Shown in pieces: positions 30,256 to 39,204 of a stretch of 64,000 nucleotides of DNA. This stretch comes from Pirellulales bacterium. Its GTDB lineage: Bacteria; Planctomycetota; Planctomycetia; Pirellulales; JACPPG01. A program made the translations under genes and the position numbers. The notes beneath the pieces are model-generated. The model did not search any database, was not told where the DNA came from, and worked only from the letters and a program-made list of their open reading frames with translations. The stretch lies in the NCBI GenBank assembly GCA_036499395.1, contig DASYDW010000064.1, positions 124,001 to 188,000 on the forward strand, in the 5' to 3' direction. Position 1 is the first letter of the stretch. The number at the start of each line of letters is the position of its first letter.

Positions 30256-30780
30256 ATGGCCAATCGCATCCCGCACACCGAGCGCCTGACCGAATGGGTC
30301 CGCGACCATGCGCGGCCGGTGCGGGGATTTTTGGCGGCCATGATCCGCGACCAGCACGCGGTGGACGATCTGCTGCAAGAGGTATTCTGCCGAGCCTGGC
30401 AAGCCCGCGAACGCTACGCCGAACAGGGCACACCGCGTGCTTACCTGCTGCGGATCGCGGACCGGTTGGTTTGCGATCGGGCCCGGGTGGCAGGACGCGA
30501 ACGAATCATTACCGAGGCGCATTGGGAACAAGTCGAGCCGGTCGTGGCTGATGGTCCGCCGCTGGCGGCGCTATTGAGCACCGAGAACCGGCAACAACTG
30601 GCCGAAGCGTTGGAGATCCTCAGCGACGTGCAGCGACGCACATTACTACTGCGATACTACGGCGATATGGAATTCCAGGAAATCGCACAGACTCTGGGAT
30701 GCCCAACCAACACGGTGCTGAGCCATGCCCGCCGCGGATTGATGGCACTGCGAAAGCTGTTGGTGGAGAATCCGTCGTGA
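30256..30780 (+). CDS. ECF RNA polymerase sigma factor
   Basis: 174 residues from the ATG before ANRIPHTERL. Sigma region 2 (RDQHAVDDLLQEVFCRAW, RAYLLRIADRLVCDRAR) and region 4 with its helix-turn-helix (EFQEIAQTLGCPTNTVLSHA) are clear. No region 1.1 or 3 is present, as in ECF factors. Its stop codon overlaps the GTG start of the next gene (GTGA), typical of a sigma / anti-sigma pair. It likely controls an envelope-related response together with the two following genes. Confidence 0.93.
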   Translation: MANRIPHTERLTEWVRDHARPVRGFLAAMIRDQHAVDDLLQEVFCRAWQARERYAEQGTPRAYLLRIADRLVCDRARVAGRERIITEAHWEQVEPVVADGPPLAALLSTENRQQLAEALEILSDVQRRTLLLRYYGDMEFQEIAQTLGCPTNTVLSHARRGLMALRKLLVENPS

Positions 30781-31313
30781 ATCACTCGGAACCGAATCCT
30801 CTCGACGATCCGCAACTGGCCGAGGCTTGGGGTGCTTTTACGCACCTCGCGGCTGCGTCCGAACAGGCTTTCGACGAGAGCGCTTTCACCTCGCGATTGC
30901 TCGACAAGATTACACGGCACGAGCGGCGCAAACGATTCGTGATCGGCACCAGTCTATTGGCCACGGCCGCATCACTGTTGCTTCTGGCTAGTGGGGTTAT
31001 GCTAGCGCCACGCGGCGAGACGGTCGTGGCAGTGGCCTTGCCTGAAAGGGCCGTACAGGCCCCGCAAGACTTTGTTCCGTCGGGACTGGCCTTGACTCCC
31101 GAAAGCGCCATCGCCGACGATTCTCCGATCGAGACGGCTAACCCGCCCTACAAGATCAGTCCTTGGGAAGACGAATTGGCCGGTGAGACAGCGTCACTGG
31201 CCGAACAGATGCAAACCGTCGAAAAGCAGTGGCGCGAGCGGCCGGACAGCATCGCGCTTTTTCAGTCGCAAGTCGACCAGTTCGAACAGGAAATCAAGGG
31301 TGGCGAACTTTAG
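30777..31313 (+). CDS. Probable membrane anti-sigma factor
   Basis: 178 residues. It starts at a GTG overlapping the sigma stop by 4 bp, with GGAG 8 bases upstream. The N-terminal about 55 residues are acidic and cytosolic in style, followed by one membrane span (VIGTSLLATAASLLLLASGV) and a periplasmic tail. There is no zinc HxxxCxxC motif, so assignment rests on position, coupling and topology. It would hold the preceding ECF sigma factor at the membrane. A C-terminal coiled coil may contact the secreted product of the next gene. Confidence 0.7.
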   Translation: MNHSEPNPLDDPQLAEAWGAFTHLAAASEQAFDESAFTSRLLDKITRHERRKRFVIGTSLLATAASLLLLASGVMLAPRGETVVAVALPERAVQAPQDFVPSGLALTPESAIADDSPIETANPPYKISPWEDELAGETASLAEQMQTVEKQWRERPDSIALFQSQVDQFEQEIKGGEL

Positions 31314-31323
31314 GAGTGCCAAA

Positions 31324-32259
31324 ATGACGTTGCGATATCTGATCTGTTTCGCGATAGCCTTGGCGCTGGGCGCTGCCCATAGCGCGCGGGCCGACGACAC
31401 AGCTCCAGCGGCCAAAGAAGAATCGTCCTCGGACAAGCCAGCTGCGGAAGCTGCGGCGAGCCCGGCTGCGCCGGCCGAGGAGGCTAAGCCCGCCGCAAAG
31501 GCAGCACCAGCGGCCAAGCCCGCCACCCCAGTAGCGCCAACCGCGGTGCCTGGTGGCGGCCTGCGTGGGCTGCGAAGGCCCTTGAGCGCCGCGCCGGGGA
31601 CACCTCGCCCCGCGGCAGATGCACTGCGCGCCGGCGTTGGTGCGGCACTGCGTGCGGCCGGCGACGTGCAGAGCGCCGAGCCAGCGTCCCCTGACGACGA
31701 CGCGCCGCGGGCCGTTCGGCCGGCCGCAGATAGCCCATACGCGCCTCCAGGAGGTTTCGAGCGGGGTCCGGATGATCCCATGCCGCCGCCGGGGCCGCCT
31801 CCCCGTCCGCGACTTGATGGCCCTCCTCCGCCGCGGCAACCGGGTGATGGCCTAGGGGCACCACTTCCTCCGCCCCCTGGACCTTACGGGGCGAGGCCGC
31901 CACACCCCCCGATGTCGCCGTATGCGCCGCATCCCTCGGGTCCCCGTCCGCGCGACCCCGAGATGGAAAAGCTCGACACGGCCGAAGCGCGCTTAGAAGC
32001 GCGCTCTCAAGACATCACGGTCCGCTATCGAGCGACGACGAGCGACAGCGACCGTGACGCACTGCGTGGCGACCTCGAAGACGTCGTGCTCCAGCAATTC
32101 GAAGTGCGTCAGCAGCGCCGACAGCTCGAATTGGAACGCCTCGAGCGTCAGCTCAAGCGTTTGCGCGAATCGATCGACAAGCGAACCAGCTCGCGAGATT
32201 CTCTAATCAAGCAACGGGTCGAGCAACTGGTCGGCGAGAATTCGGACCTGGGATTTTAG
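31324..32259 (+). CDS. Secreted Ala/Pro-rich protein with C-terminal coiled coil
   Basis: 311 residues, with AGGAG 7 bases before the ATG. The signal peptide (YLICFAIALALGAAHSARA) is followed by about 170 residues of Ala-, Pro- and Gly-rich low complexity, including PPGPPPRPRLDGPPPPRQPG. The last about 90 residues form a charged coiled coil (EVRQQRRQLELERLERQL). It starts 10 bp after the anti-sigma gene and ends in a terminator, so it is the third gene of the sigma operon. It may span the periplasm or cell wall and serve as sensor or structural partner. No known family. Confidence 0.75.
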   Translation: MTLRYLICFAIALALGAAHSARADDTAPAAKEESSSDKPAAEAAASPAAPAEEAKPAAKAAPAAKPATPVAPTAVPGGGLRGLRRPLSAAPGTPRPAADALRAGVGAALRAAGDVQSAEPASPDDDAPRAVRPAADSPYAPPGGFERGPDDPMPPPGPPPRPRLDGPPPPRQPGDGLGAPLPPPPGPYGARPPHPPMSPYAPHPSGPRPRDPEMEKLDTAEARLEARSQDITVRYRATTSDSDRDALRGDLEDVVLQQFEVRQQRRQLELERLERQLKRLRESIDKRTSSRDSLIKQRVEQLVGENSDLGF

Positions 32260-32311
32260 GCCGCGCGATGCATCGTGGCATCAGGTCAACGCGCGTTTGC
32301 AACAACCAGAT

Positions 32312-32346
32312 GAACCTCCCTCGGAGACGAGGGGGGTTCTTTTTTT
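32312..32346 (+). terminator. Rho-independent terminator of the first ECF operon
   Basis: A 12-bp stem with one G-U pair (arms 32312-32323 and 32328-32339) and a GAGA loop is followed directly by seven T. It converges on the lipoprotein gene, whose stop lies right after the T-run. Confidence 0.92.
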
Positions 32347-32349
32347 GCG

Positions 32350-33003
32350 CTAGCGCTTCAAAGTTGCTTTCTGCGCGATGTTCGACGGGAGCTTCAGCGT
32401 CTCACTCTCACCCGTCGAATCTTCGATTTGCTTCGGCACAGTACCGGTCTGTACGCTTCCGATCCCTAGCACGTTCCAGTCTCTCTGATCGCTGCGCGCG
32501 AGAGAATAGCCCGAATTAATTACGGCCTGGTGCGTTTGCACGTCCAAAGCGACGACGCACAGCTTGGCCGTGCCGATCGCCTTGGTGCGCGTGAAGACCG
32601 AGAGCTTGGGAATCGAAATCGGCGACGGCATGGCCAGCGGAATTTCGGGAACGCCGACGAACCATTCCGTACGATCGGTGCCCAGGCTGCCAGCACCGAC
32701 TTCGACGACCACTTCGGCGTCTTCACGCTTCTCGACGAGCTTGCACTCTTGTCGCAGCAATCGCTGATGCAGCGAGACAATGACGTAGTTCTTATCCACG
32801 CAATCCAGGTATTGCGTATCGACGAATACCTTGGCACGGGCGATCGGAGCCAGGTCGATCTTGTCGAGCGCTTGATCCGTGGCCGTTGAAAGCAGCAACT
32901 GCTCGACGCCGGTGCGCGCGGTGTCGGTTTGCTTTGTCGTGACGCAACCGGCAAGCACGCTCAGCGTGCCTGCAATGGCGAAGGTCCAGCAACGCGACTT
33001 CAT
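32350..33003 (-). CDS. Lipoprotein of unknown function
   Basis: 217 residues with a lipoprotein signal (hydrophobic stretch ending LAG-C at residue 20). The mature part begins with TTKQTDTARTGVEQLLLSTA, a phrase I associate with a planctomycete-widespread family (possibly DUF6655, from memory). Alternating strands then follow (AKVFVDTQYLD, AEVVVEVGAGSLGTDR, KLCVVALDV). It is anchored to a membrane and faces the periplasm. No catalytic motif is visible. The gene lies divergent from the FG-GAP protein. Confidence 0.8.
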   Translation of the reverse strand: MKSRCWTFAIAGTLSVLAGCVTTKQTDTARTGVEQLLLSTATDQALDKIDLAPIARAKVFVDTQYLDCVDKNYVIVSLHQRLLRQECKLVEKREDAEVVVEVGAGSLGTDRTEWFVGVPEIPLAMPSPISIPKLSVFTRTKAIGTAKLCVVALDVQTHQAVINSGYSLARSDQRDWNVLGIGSVQTGTVPKQIEDSTGESETLKLPSNIAQKATLKR

Positions 33004-33365
33004 GGCGCGGCCTCGGCAGGAATGACAGGACGGAAGGAGAGTCAGGCAGGATCGGCGGCGCGCAAAAATTCAGCGCGCCAGAGGTGCGGTATTCCATGTA
33101 TCGGCCGTGTGGCCGGATCGATTGACGCGATTTTTCCGTGCGGGTGCGCAAGCACATGCCGCTAGCGGGCCATCGAGTCACATACCTTCGCTTTGAGGCA
33201 TCCGAAGACCGCCCGACCAGATGCCTTCCCGAGGCAATTTTCGCGGCGTTTCGCGTGCTATCGCCCGCGTTGCCGGCACGTTAGACTTGCAAGCAACTCC
33301 GGCCCTGGTTGGTGTTCGTGGCCAGAGGTCTTTCTGAAAGGTCTATGTACTTGCGAGGTGACTCG
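33004..33365. promoter_or_regulatory. Divergent intergenic region, lipoprotein / FG-GAP protein
   Basis: About 360 bp with no supported gene. CGGCACG and TTGCA near 33277 resemble sigma-54 boxes, but they are 2 bases too far apart to count. Confidence 0.35.
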
Positions 33366-34568
33366 ATGCGCGGCGGAATGGCGATGGCGAGTTTGTTCTA
33401 TGCAGCTTTATGCTTCAACGTCTTAATTTCGAACGGCGCGGCCGCGGACAAGGCGCCCAAGATCAGCTTCAAACGCACCCAAATCGATAGCAAGTTTCGT
33501 AGTGAAGGGGCCTCGATCGGCGACTTCAATCACGACGGGATTAAGGATATCTCGGCCGGCTATGTTTATTTCGCCGCGCCCGATTGGAAGATGCATCCGG
33601 TCATCGAGAATCCAACGGAATACGACCCGCACAACTACAGCAACAGCTTTTGCAACTTCGCCGACGATGTGAATGGCGACGGCTGGACCGATCTCTTGGT
33701 CGTCGATTTCCCGGGCCAACACACCTGGTGGTTCGAGAATCCGCAATCGGCCGGTGGCCCTTGGAAGCGAAACATCGTTACTCCCGTGACGAACAACGAA
33801 AGTCCCACGTATCTCGACGTCGACGGTGACGGACGCCGCGACTTGGTGATGGGATACTCGACCGACCCTGCCAATCCCGACGGACCCGATCGCTGGATGG
33901 GCATCGCGCGCCGGCCGGCTGCAGACGTACATGGGCTGTGGCCGATCCAAGCCATCTCGGCCAAAGGCGCCCCTTGTACCGGCAAGTTCATCCACGGACT
34001 GGGCGTGGGGGATTTGAATCTAGATGGCCGCAACGACGTGGTCGTTCGTGAAGGTTGGTGGGAATCGCCACCGGCGGAAAAAGCGCAAGGCGAATGGCAG
34101 TTTCATCCGGCCGATCTCGGCGCCAACTGCGCGCAGATGTACGTCTACGACTTCGATGGCGACGGTGACAATGACGTGCTCACCTCGGCCGGACACGAGC
34201 TGGGCATCTGGTGGCACGAACAATCGCCGCAAGGCTGGAAGACCCACCTGATCGATCGCGGCTTTTCGCAGACGCACGCCCTGATGATGGCCGACATCAA
34301 TGGCGACGGCTTGCCCGACTTCGTCACCGGCAAGCGTTATTGGGCGCACGGTCCGAAGGGGGACGTCGATCCCGACGCACCGGCCGTGGTCTATTGGTTC
34401 GAGTTGACGCGCCAGGATGGCAAGCCAATCTGGATTCCGCATGAAATCGATAACGACAGCGGCGTCGGCACGCAATTCGATGTGGCCGACATCAACGGCG
34501 ATGGACTGTTAGACATCGCCACGTCGAACAAGAAGGGGACGAACTACTTCGAACAAGTGCGCAAATAG
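33366..34568 (+). CDS. Secreted FG-GAP/VCBS repeat protein
   Basis: 400 residues from an ATG with GAGGTGA upstream and a signal peptide (AMASLFYAALCFNVLISNGAAA). At least seven calcium-loop repeats of the form DxNxDGxxD are spread along the chain: DFNHDGIKD, DVNGDGWTD, DVDGDGRRD, DLNLDGRND, DFDGDGDND, DINGDGLPD and DINGDGLLD. This indicates a seven-bladed beta-propeller stabilised by Ca2+. Such proteins are abundant in planctomycetes and probably bind carbohydrate or other surface ligands. No enzyme domain is attached. Confidence 0.9.
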   Translation: MRGGMAMASLFYAALCFNVLISNGAAADKAPKISFKRTQIDSKFRSEGASIGDFNHDGIKDISAGYVYFAAPDWKMHPVIENPTEYDPHNYSNSFCNFADDVNGDGWTDLLVVDFPGQHTWWFENPQSAGGPWKRNIVTPVTNNESPTYLDVDGDGRRDLVMGYSTDPANPDGPDRWMGIARRPAADVHGLWPIQAISAKGAPCTGKFIHGLGVGDLNLDGRNDVVVREGWWESPPAEKAQGEWQFHPADLGANCAQMYVYDFDGDGDNDVLTSAGHELGIWWHEQSPQGWKTHLIDRGFSQTHALMMADINGDGLPDFVTGKRYWAHGPKGDVDPDAPAVVYWFELTRQDGKPIWIPHEIDNDSGVGTQFDVADINGDGLLDIATSNKKGTNYFEQVRK

Positions 34569-34596
34569 CTCCGCACACTCGTCAACGCGAGAAAAC

Positions 34597-34649
34597 AAAA
34601 AAGCGGCGGCCGACGGCTCTCATGCCGAAACGGCCGCCGCCTTATTTTT
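34597..34649. terminator. Bidirectional terminator
   Basis: A 10-bp GC stem (arms 34603-34612 and 34631-34640) with a smaller stem inside the loop. It is flanked by six A on the left and a T-rich run on the right, so it can end the FG-GAP gene on one strand and the PDZ gene on the other. Confidence 0.9.
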
Positions 34650-34668
34650 GCTTCTCGCTACGATGTGG

Positions 34669-35781
34669 CTATTCCTTCGGCTTGTCGGCCGATTTCTCCG
34701 CTGGCTTCTCGGCCGCGTCCTGATCCGGCACAAGAATCTTCTCGCCGCGAAGTGAATCGACAATGCCGTGCAGTTCGTCGATGCGACGATCCAATTGGTT
34801 GAAGCGTTCGTCCAGTTGTTTATCGAGCCAGCTCAGGCCGCGATCGACGGCATCGTCGGCCGTATCGCGAGCGGCCTTTTCGGCAGAGCGCCGCAGCTCG
34901 ACAACTTTCAGCCGCGCCTGGCGTGTCACGTCGCGAGCCTGCTCTTGCGCTTCACGGGTGACGGCGTCGGCTTCCTGGCGCGCCTCGGCGGCGGCCCGCT
35001 CGGCCTCGCGACCTGCGGTGCGAGCTGCATCACGCGCATTGCGAACGTGCTCGTGCAGTTCGTCGGAATTCGGCACGTACGTCAACACATCGCCAACGCC
35101 TGCCGGCAGTTTGATCGCCAGGCGTCCCACCATCGGCTCGACATGCGGGCGGACTTCTTCGGGAAGCTGGTCGAGCGTTCCTTCGGTCACTTCCCATGTT
35201 TTGTCTCCTTGCTCGACCTTGATTTTCGCAGGCTCCTTGCCGCGTTTCTGAATCGTCACCGACATATCGTCTGGCAGATCGGGATGATGCATCATCAGCG
35301 CCATCCGTGGCGGTAACATGCGCCCCGGCCGGATGATCTGCACACCCACCGGCGTTCCTGCGCCAGGAACTGGCAGATTGAAGTTGATATCGCGACGTTT
35401 CCTCGGCGTTACGGCGACGTCTTGCCGCTCCCCCTCGCGGACCAGGGTAATGGTTATCTCGCTTCCGCCGGCGGCGCTAACCGCCGCGATCAAATCCGCG
35501 ACCTCGGCCAGCGGCCTGTCACCCACCGACACTAGAATGTCGTTCTTCTGCATTCCCCCTTTGCCCGCCGGGCTGTCGGGAATCACGTCGATGACGACCA
35601 GCCCTTTCTCTTCGTCGATCTTCAATTCGTCGCGCAGGTCCTCGGTGAGCGGTGCGCAACTCACGCCCAGCATGTATTCCTTCGTAAGCGTTTCTTGCCC
35701 CTGTACAACCGTGGCGATTGTCAGCATGGCGGCCAGGCTCGCCAGGCGCAGCAAATTTGTTCGCAAAGTGGGGAGTGCCAT
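34669..35781 (-). CDS. Secreted PDZ-domain protein with coiled coil
   Basis: 370 residues. The start is set by AAAGGA 8 bases upstream. The signal peptide (LASLAAMLTIATVVQG) is followed by a PDZ domain (about 35-120: LGVSCAPLTEDLRDEL, GLVVIDVIPDSPAGKGGMQ, DILVSVGD). A middle region follows, then a long Ala/Glu/Arg coiled coil (about 235-320) and a Lys/Pro/Glu tail. No protease domain is attached, so it is a binding module and not a DegP-type enzyme. It lies about 100 bp downstream of a sigma / anti-sigma pair on the same strand, and may be part of that response. Confidence 0.85.
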   Translation of the reverse strand: MALPTLRTNLLRLASLAAMLTIATVVQGQETLTKEYMLGVSCAPLTEDLRDELKIDEEKGLVVIDVIPDSPAGKGGMQKNDILVSVGDRPLAEVADLIAAVSAAGGSEITITLVREGERQDVAVTPRKRRDINFNLPVPGAGTPVGVQIIRPGRMLPPRMALMMHHPDLPDDMSVTIQKRGKEPAKIKVEQGDKTWEVTEGTLDQLPEEVRPHVEPMVGRLAIKLPAGVGDVLTYVPNSDELHEHVRNARDAARTAGREAERAAAEARQEADAVTREAQEQARDVTRQARLKVVELRRSAEKAARDTADDAVDRGLSWLDKQLDERFNQLDRRIDELHGIVDSLRGEKILVPDQDAAEKPAEKSADKPKE

Positions 35782-35884
35782 AGGATTTGTCCTTTCACAA
35801 TGGCGGAACACGTAGTACCTCAATTAATCTTCAGCAACGGGCCAACCAATCGGCAGCCCCGCGGTTCGGCGCAATAACACGGAT

Positions 35885-36670
35885 TTAGTGGTAAACAGCG
35901 GCGCTGACCGGCGTGAACTCGACCTGGTCGACGGGCACGACATACTGCCGACCGTCGTCAAGGCGCACTGGCAAAAACTGCCGCCGCTCGTCGACGCGAT
36001 GTCCCATCCGCTCCAGGGCCTGCCGCAATTCGCGCGGCACGATCGGTTCGCGCTGTGTCAGCCAGGCATCGTCAGCGCTTGTGGATTCGATCGGTAGCTC
36101 GACTTCACGCTGACCACGCGCGCCGTCATCCATTACGAGCTTGACCGTGTCCAAACGACCTGTGTCAGTAGCTGCATCAGCCTTCTTCGCGGTATTGCGC
36201 GGCAGCGGATCGGCCGTCGCCAATTTCGTGACGACCGGCGCACCCGTGTCGGAATCGCCGACCAATTGCCGGGCTTCGGGGGAGCGAATTGTCCAAGCCA
36301 GCCCAAACGCCAACAGGAACGTGGCGGCCATCGCCCACGGCAGGCTCACGTTCGTCGCTTTCCACCAGAGGCTCGGAGAAGCTTCGACCGTTGGTTTCGA
36401 TTCGAAACTCGTCACAGTCGATTCCGCCACCGGCGCGGCGACATCCGCGACTTTTGGCTTCACAGATTTCGGCGGCACTGCAAAGCTGCCTAGCTCCTGC
36501 TCCCAGGTTTGCGCCTCGAGAAATGCCAGCGCGCAGCGGCGCCAGCCGTCGGGCCGCGTGTCGAGTGTGGCGAGCAGTTGCCGCCGTTCTTGATCGCCCA
36601 ACTCGCCGTCAACCAAACGGTCGAGCTGTCGCAGTTCGTCGGGAGTGAATTCTTGTTCGTGCTTGATCAT
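35885..36670 (-). CDS. Membrane anti-sigma factor
   Basis: 261 residues. The N-terminal segment (LRQLDRLVDGELGDQERRQL, then WRRCALAFLEAQ) is the kind found in planctomycete anti-sigma factors and lacks zinc ligands. One membrane span (PWAMAATFLLAFGLAWTI) follows at about residue 110. The periplasmic tail ends with a conserved-looking Val/Tyr-rich segment (DDGRQYVVPVDQVEF). It starts 2 bp after the stop of the upstream ECF sigma gene, which strongly supports the role. The signal that releases the sigma factor is unknown. Confidence 0.85.
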   Translation of the reverse strand: MIKHEQEFTPDELRQLDRLVDGELGDQERRQLLATLDTRPDGWRRCALAFLEAQTWEQELGSFAVPPKSVKPKVADVAAPVAESTVTSFESKPTVEASPSLWWKATNVSLPWAMAATFLLAFGLAWTIRSPEARQLVGDSDTGAPVVTKLATADPLPRNTAKKADAATDTGRLDTVKLVMDDGARGQREVELPIESTSADDAWLTQREPIVPRELRQALERMGHRVDERRQFLPVRLDDGRQYVVPVDQVEFTPVSAAVYH

Positions 36671-36672
36671 TG

Positions 36673-37245
36673 TTATACCTCGATCACGTTTACCGCCGTC
36701 AGCGCTTCGCGCAGACGTAGCCGGGCGCGGTGCAGCCGCGCTTCGACCGCGCTATGACTGATACCCAAGTGGCTGGCGATATCGTGGTAGCTCCAATCTT
36801 CGGCATACTTGAGTAACAGAATTTCCGCGTCGCGCGACACCATCGTCGCCAGCGCTTCGCGCACTTGTCTTCCTCGCTCATCGGCCATCAGCCATTGCAA
36901 GGGATCGACCGTGCGTCGATCGACCTCCGTCGGCTGCGTCTCGCGTGCAAAACGGTCGACCAGGTTGCGCCGCCGGCCGTGCTTGCGCCGGTAGAGCAAC
37001 ACCTGCCGCACGGCCAGACGGTACAGCCAGGGTGCGACTTTCGTGGCGTCCGCAAGCGGCGCCTTCTGCGCCACCGCGGCCAACGACACCTCTTGCAGCA
37101 CCTCGTCGACCGCCTGCCAATCTCCCACCCGCGCGCGGACCACCATCCGCAGCCAACGGTCGTGCTCGGCAAGCGCCGCCTGCCAGTCGACCGCAACCTG
37201 CGGCACCCGCCCTTCGGCTTGGTTGGGGGATTGTGCCTTTGTCAT
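36673..37245 (-). CDS. ECF RNA polymerase sigma factor
   Basis: 190 residues. Region 2 (VGDWQAVDEVLQEVSLAAV, APWLYRLAVRQVLLYRR) and region 4 helix-turn-helix (WSYHDIASHLGISHSAVEAR) are clear. An upstream in-frame TTG is less likely than the ATG used. It forms an operon with the anti-sigma gene (2-bp gap) and probably the PDZ protein. This is the second ECF module within 7 kb, but the two sigma factors are not close copies. Confidence 0.92.
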   Translation of the reverse strand: MTKAQSPNQAEGRVPQVAVDWQAALAEHDRWLRMVVRARVGDWQAVDEVLQEVSLAAVAQKAPLADATKVAPWLYRLAVRQVLLYRRKHGRRRNLVDRFARETQPTEVDRRTVDPLQWLMADERGRQVREALATMVSRDAEILLLKYAEDWSYHDIASHLGISHSAVEARLHRARLRLREALTAVNVIEV

Positions 37246-37494
37246 GGCTACCAACAGAGTTACCGCCAGGGCATGGCGTCTTGCACGACTCTCGAAAAAG
37301 AGTCGCCTCGGTGCGCGGAAGTGCCGGCCATGAATCGCCTTAAGATTATACCGTGGCAGCTGGTAAGGCTTGAAATCACTGCCCTTGTCGAGCGCCTTTT
37401 GAATCGCCGGACAGTGCCCTAGAATCGACTCGCTGCGGCATTTTAGCCGCTGTCAAACCTGCCGCTCATCGCCACAGTTCCCACATTATCAACA

Positions 37495-37986
37495 ATGGCA
37501 AAATCCGCCCGCTACTGGCTCTTCAAATCCGAGCCCGAAAGCTTTTCGATCCAAAATTTGGCTGCCGCGCCGAAACAGACGACGTTTTGGGACGGTGTGC
37601 GCAACTATCAAGCGCGCAATTCTCTACGCGACGACATCAAGCCAGGCGATCATGTGTTGTTTTATCATTCAGCCGCCGACCCGCCGGCAGTTGTGGGGAC
37701 GGCCAGCGTCGTACGCGAAGGCTATCCCGACCATACGGCCTGGCAAAAAACGAATCATCACTTCGATCCCAAGTCGACGGCTGAAAAACCCATTTGGTAC
37801 ATGGTCGACATCCAACTGGAAGAGATATTTCCGACGGCACTGCCTCTCGATTTTCTACGTGGGCAAAAGGCGCTCGCGAAAATGGAGCTGTTGAAACGGG
37901 GATCGCGACTGTCGATCCAGCCGGTGACGAAACCGGAATTCGACACGATTGTGAAGCTGGCTCATTCGCGCCAGGGCGGAAAGTAA
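37495..37986 (+). CDS. EVE domain protein
   Basis: 163 residues forming a single EVE domain (PUA-like fold that binds modified bases in DNA or RNA). Motifs seen are YWLFKSEPESFSI near the start, FWDGVRNYQARN, and DHVLFYHS, then VGTASVV. The C-terminal part (WYMVDIQLE, GSRLSIQPV) is also standard. In other bacteria EVE proteins occur alone or in defence contexts; here no defence gene is near. bioF starts 3 bp after its stop, so the two are cotranscribed. Confidence 0.93.
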   Translation: MAKSARYWLFKSEPESFSIQNLAAAPKQTTFWDGVRNYQARNSLRDDIKPGDHVLFYHSAADPPAVVGTASVVREGYPDHTAWQKTNHHFDPKSTAEKPIWYMVDIQLEEIFPTALPLDFLRGQKALAKMELLKRGSRLSIQPVTKPEFDTIVKLAHSRQGGK

Positions 37987-37989
37987 CGC

Positions 37990-39183
37990 ATGGCCGAAAG
38001 ACGCAACTCACTCGATTGGATCGAAGACGAACTAACGATACTCGCCTCGCAGGATCTGCTGCGGCGGCAGTTCACGCATCAGGGACCTGCAGGCGCCGCG
38101 CTCGAAGTAAATGGTCGGCCGTGCTTGAACTTCGGCTCGAATGACTATCTCGGACTGGCCGCCGATCCGCGCGTGACGGCCGCCGCGCAAGCCTGTATCG
38201 ACCGTGAAGGGTGGGGTAGCGCCGCGAGTCCGCTGTTGGCCGGACGGGGCACGGCTCACGCGCAGCTCGAGGCCGATCTTGCCGCGTTCGAAGAGGCGGA
38301 AGCCGCGATCGTCTTCTCCTCAGGCTTCGCCGCCAACCTGGCGACGGTTACGACGCTGGTCTCGCGCGGGGATGTCATCCTGGCGGACGAAACAAACCAT
38401 GCCAGCCTGATCGACGGCTGCCGGCTGTCGCGGGCCGAGATCGCCGTTTATCCGCATAACGACTGGCGGCAATTGGAAGCGATGCTGGCCGCCTCGCGCG
38501 ATGCGCGGCGCCGGCTGATCGTGACTGACTCGTTGTTTAGTATGAACGGTGATCTCGCTCCCTTGGTCGAGATTTCGGATCTGGCCGCGCGGCATCAGGC
38601 GATGCTGATGGTGGACGAAGCGCATGCCACGGGCGTATTCGGCGCCGCAGGGCGCGGTGTGACCGAGTATTTCGGTGTCAGCGACCGCATCGACGTGCGG
38701 GTCGGCACGCTCAGCAAGGCGCTCGGCGGCGTCGGCGGTTTCGTCTGCGGGCCAATGAGTCTGATTAATTGGCTTATCAACCGCGCGCGACCGTATATCT
38801 TTTCCACCGCCCCGCCGGCAGCCGCGTGTGCGGCGGCCTCGGCGGCGCTAGCGATCGTGCGAGAAGAACCAAGCCGTCGCCAGCAATTGCTCGCACGCGC
38901 CGACCGGTTGCGCAGCGCACTAGCGAAGCAGGGCTGGGACGTCGATCGATCGGCCAGTCAGATCATTCCGCTGGTCGTGGGAGAGCCGCAACGGGCGCTG
39001 GAACTATCGAGCGAACTAGCTAAACGCGGCTTCTATGTTCCCGCGATTCGTCCCCCCAGCGTCGTCCCGGGCCAGGCGCGACTGCGGATCGGCCTATCCG
39101 CAGCTCATGACGAAGCGGCGATCGCTAGGCTGCAAGCGGCGCTCGCCGAGCTATCGGCGCATACTCCTGCCGCCGTGCGGTAG
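37990..39183 (+). CDS. bioF: 8-amino-7-oxononanoate synthase (BioF) or close alpha-oxoamine synthase
   Basis: PLP enzyme that condenses pimeloyl-CoA/ACP with alanine in biotin synthesis. 397 residues. The PLP Lys is in GTLSKALGG. DEANHA-type (ADETNHASLIDGC), VFSSGFAANLATV and VDEAHATGVFG are present. A related enzyme such as glycine C-acetyltransferase is possible, but the sequence is closest to BioF in style. GGAAAG precedes the ATG. No other bio genes are in the window. It converges on the dehydratase gene with a 21-bp gap. Confidence 0.87.
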   Translation: MAERRNSLDWIEDELTILASQDLLRRQFTHQGPAGAALEVNGRPCLNFGSNDYLGLAADPRVTAAAQACIDREGWGSAASPLLAGRGTAHAQLEADLAAFEEAEAAIVFSSGFAANLATVTTLVSRGDVILADETNHASLIDGCRLSRAEIAVYPHNDWRQLEAMLAASRDARRRLIVTDSLFSMNGDLAPLVEISDLAARHQAMLMVDEAHATGVFGAAGRGVTEYFGVSDRIDVRVGTLSKALGGVGGFVCGPMSLINWLINRARPYIFSTAPPAAACAAASAALAIVREEPSRRQQLLARADRLRSALAKQGWDVDRSASQIIPLVVGEPQRALELSSELAKRGFYVPAIRPPSVVPGQARLRIGLSAAHDEAAIARLQAALAELSAHTPAAVR

Positions 39184-39204
39184 ACGTAGCCCGTTGAGAG
39201 TCCG

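Noticed and set aside
33275..33295. CGGCACG and TTGCA pair upstream of the FG-GAP gene
   Set aside because: Spacing between GG and GC is 12 and not 10, incompatible with a sigma-54 promoter.
35833..35848. Minus-strand sigma-54-like site upstream of the PDZ gene
   Set aside because: TGGTTGG-CCCG-TTGCT keeps GG-N10-GC but three central bases of the -24 box differ; too weak to claim.
37495..37986. EVE protein as sign of a defence island
   Set aside because: No restriction, CRISPR, toxin or nuclease gene is nearby; it is joined to bioF in an ordinary metabolic setting.
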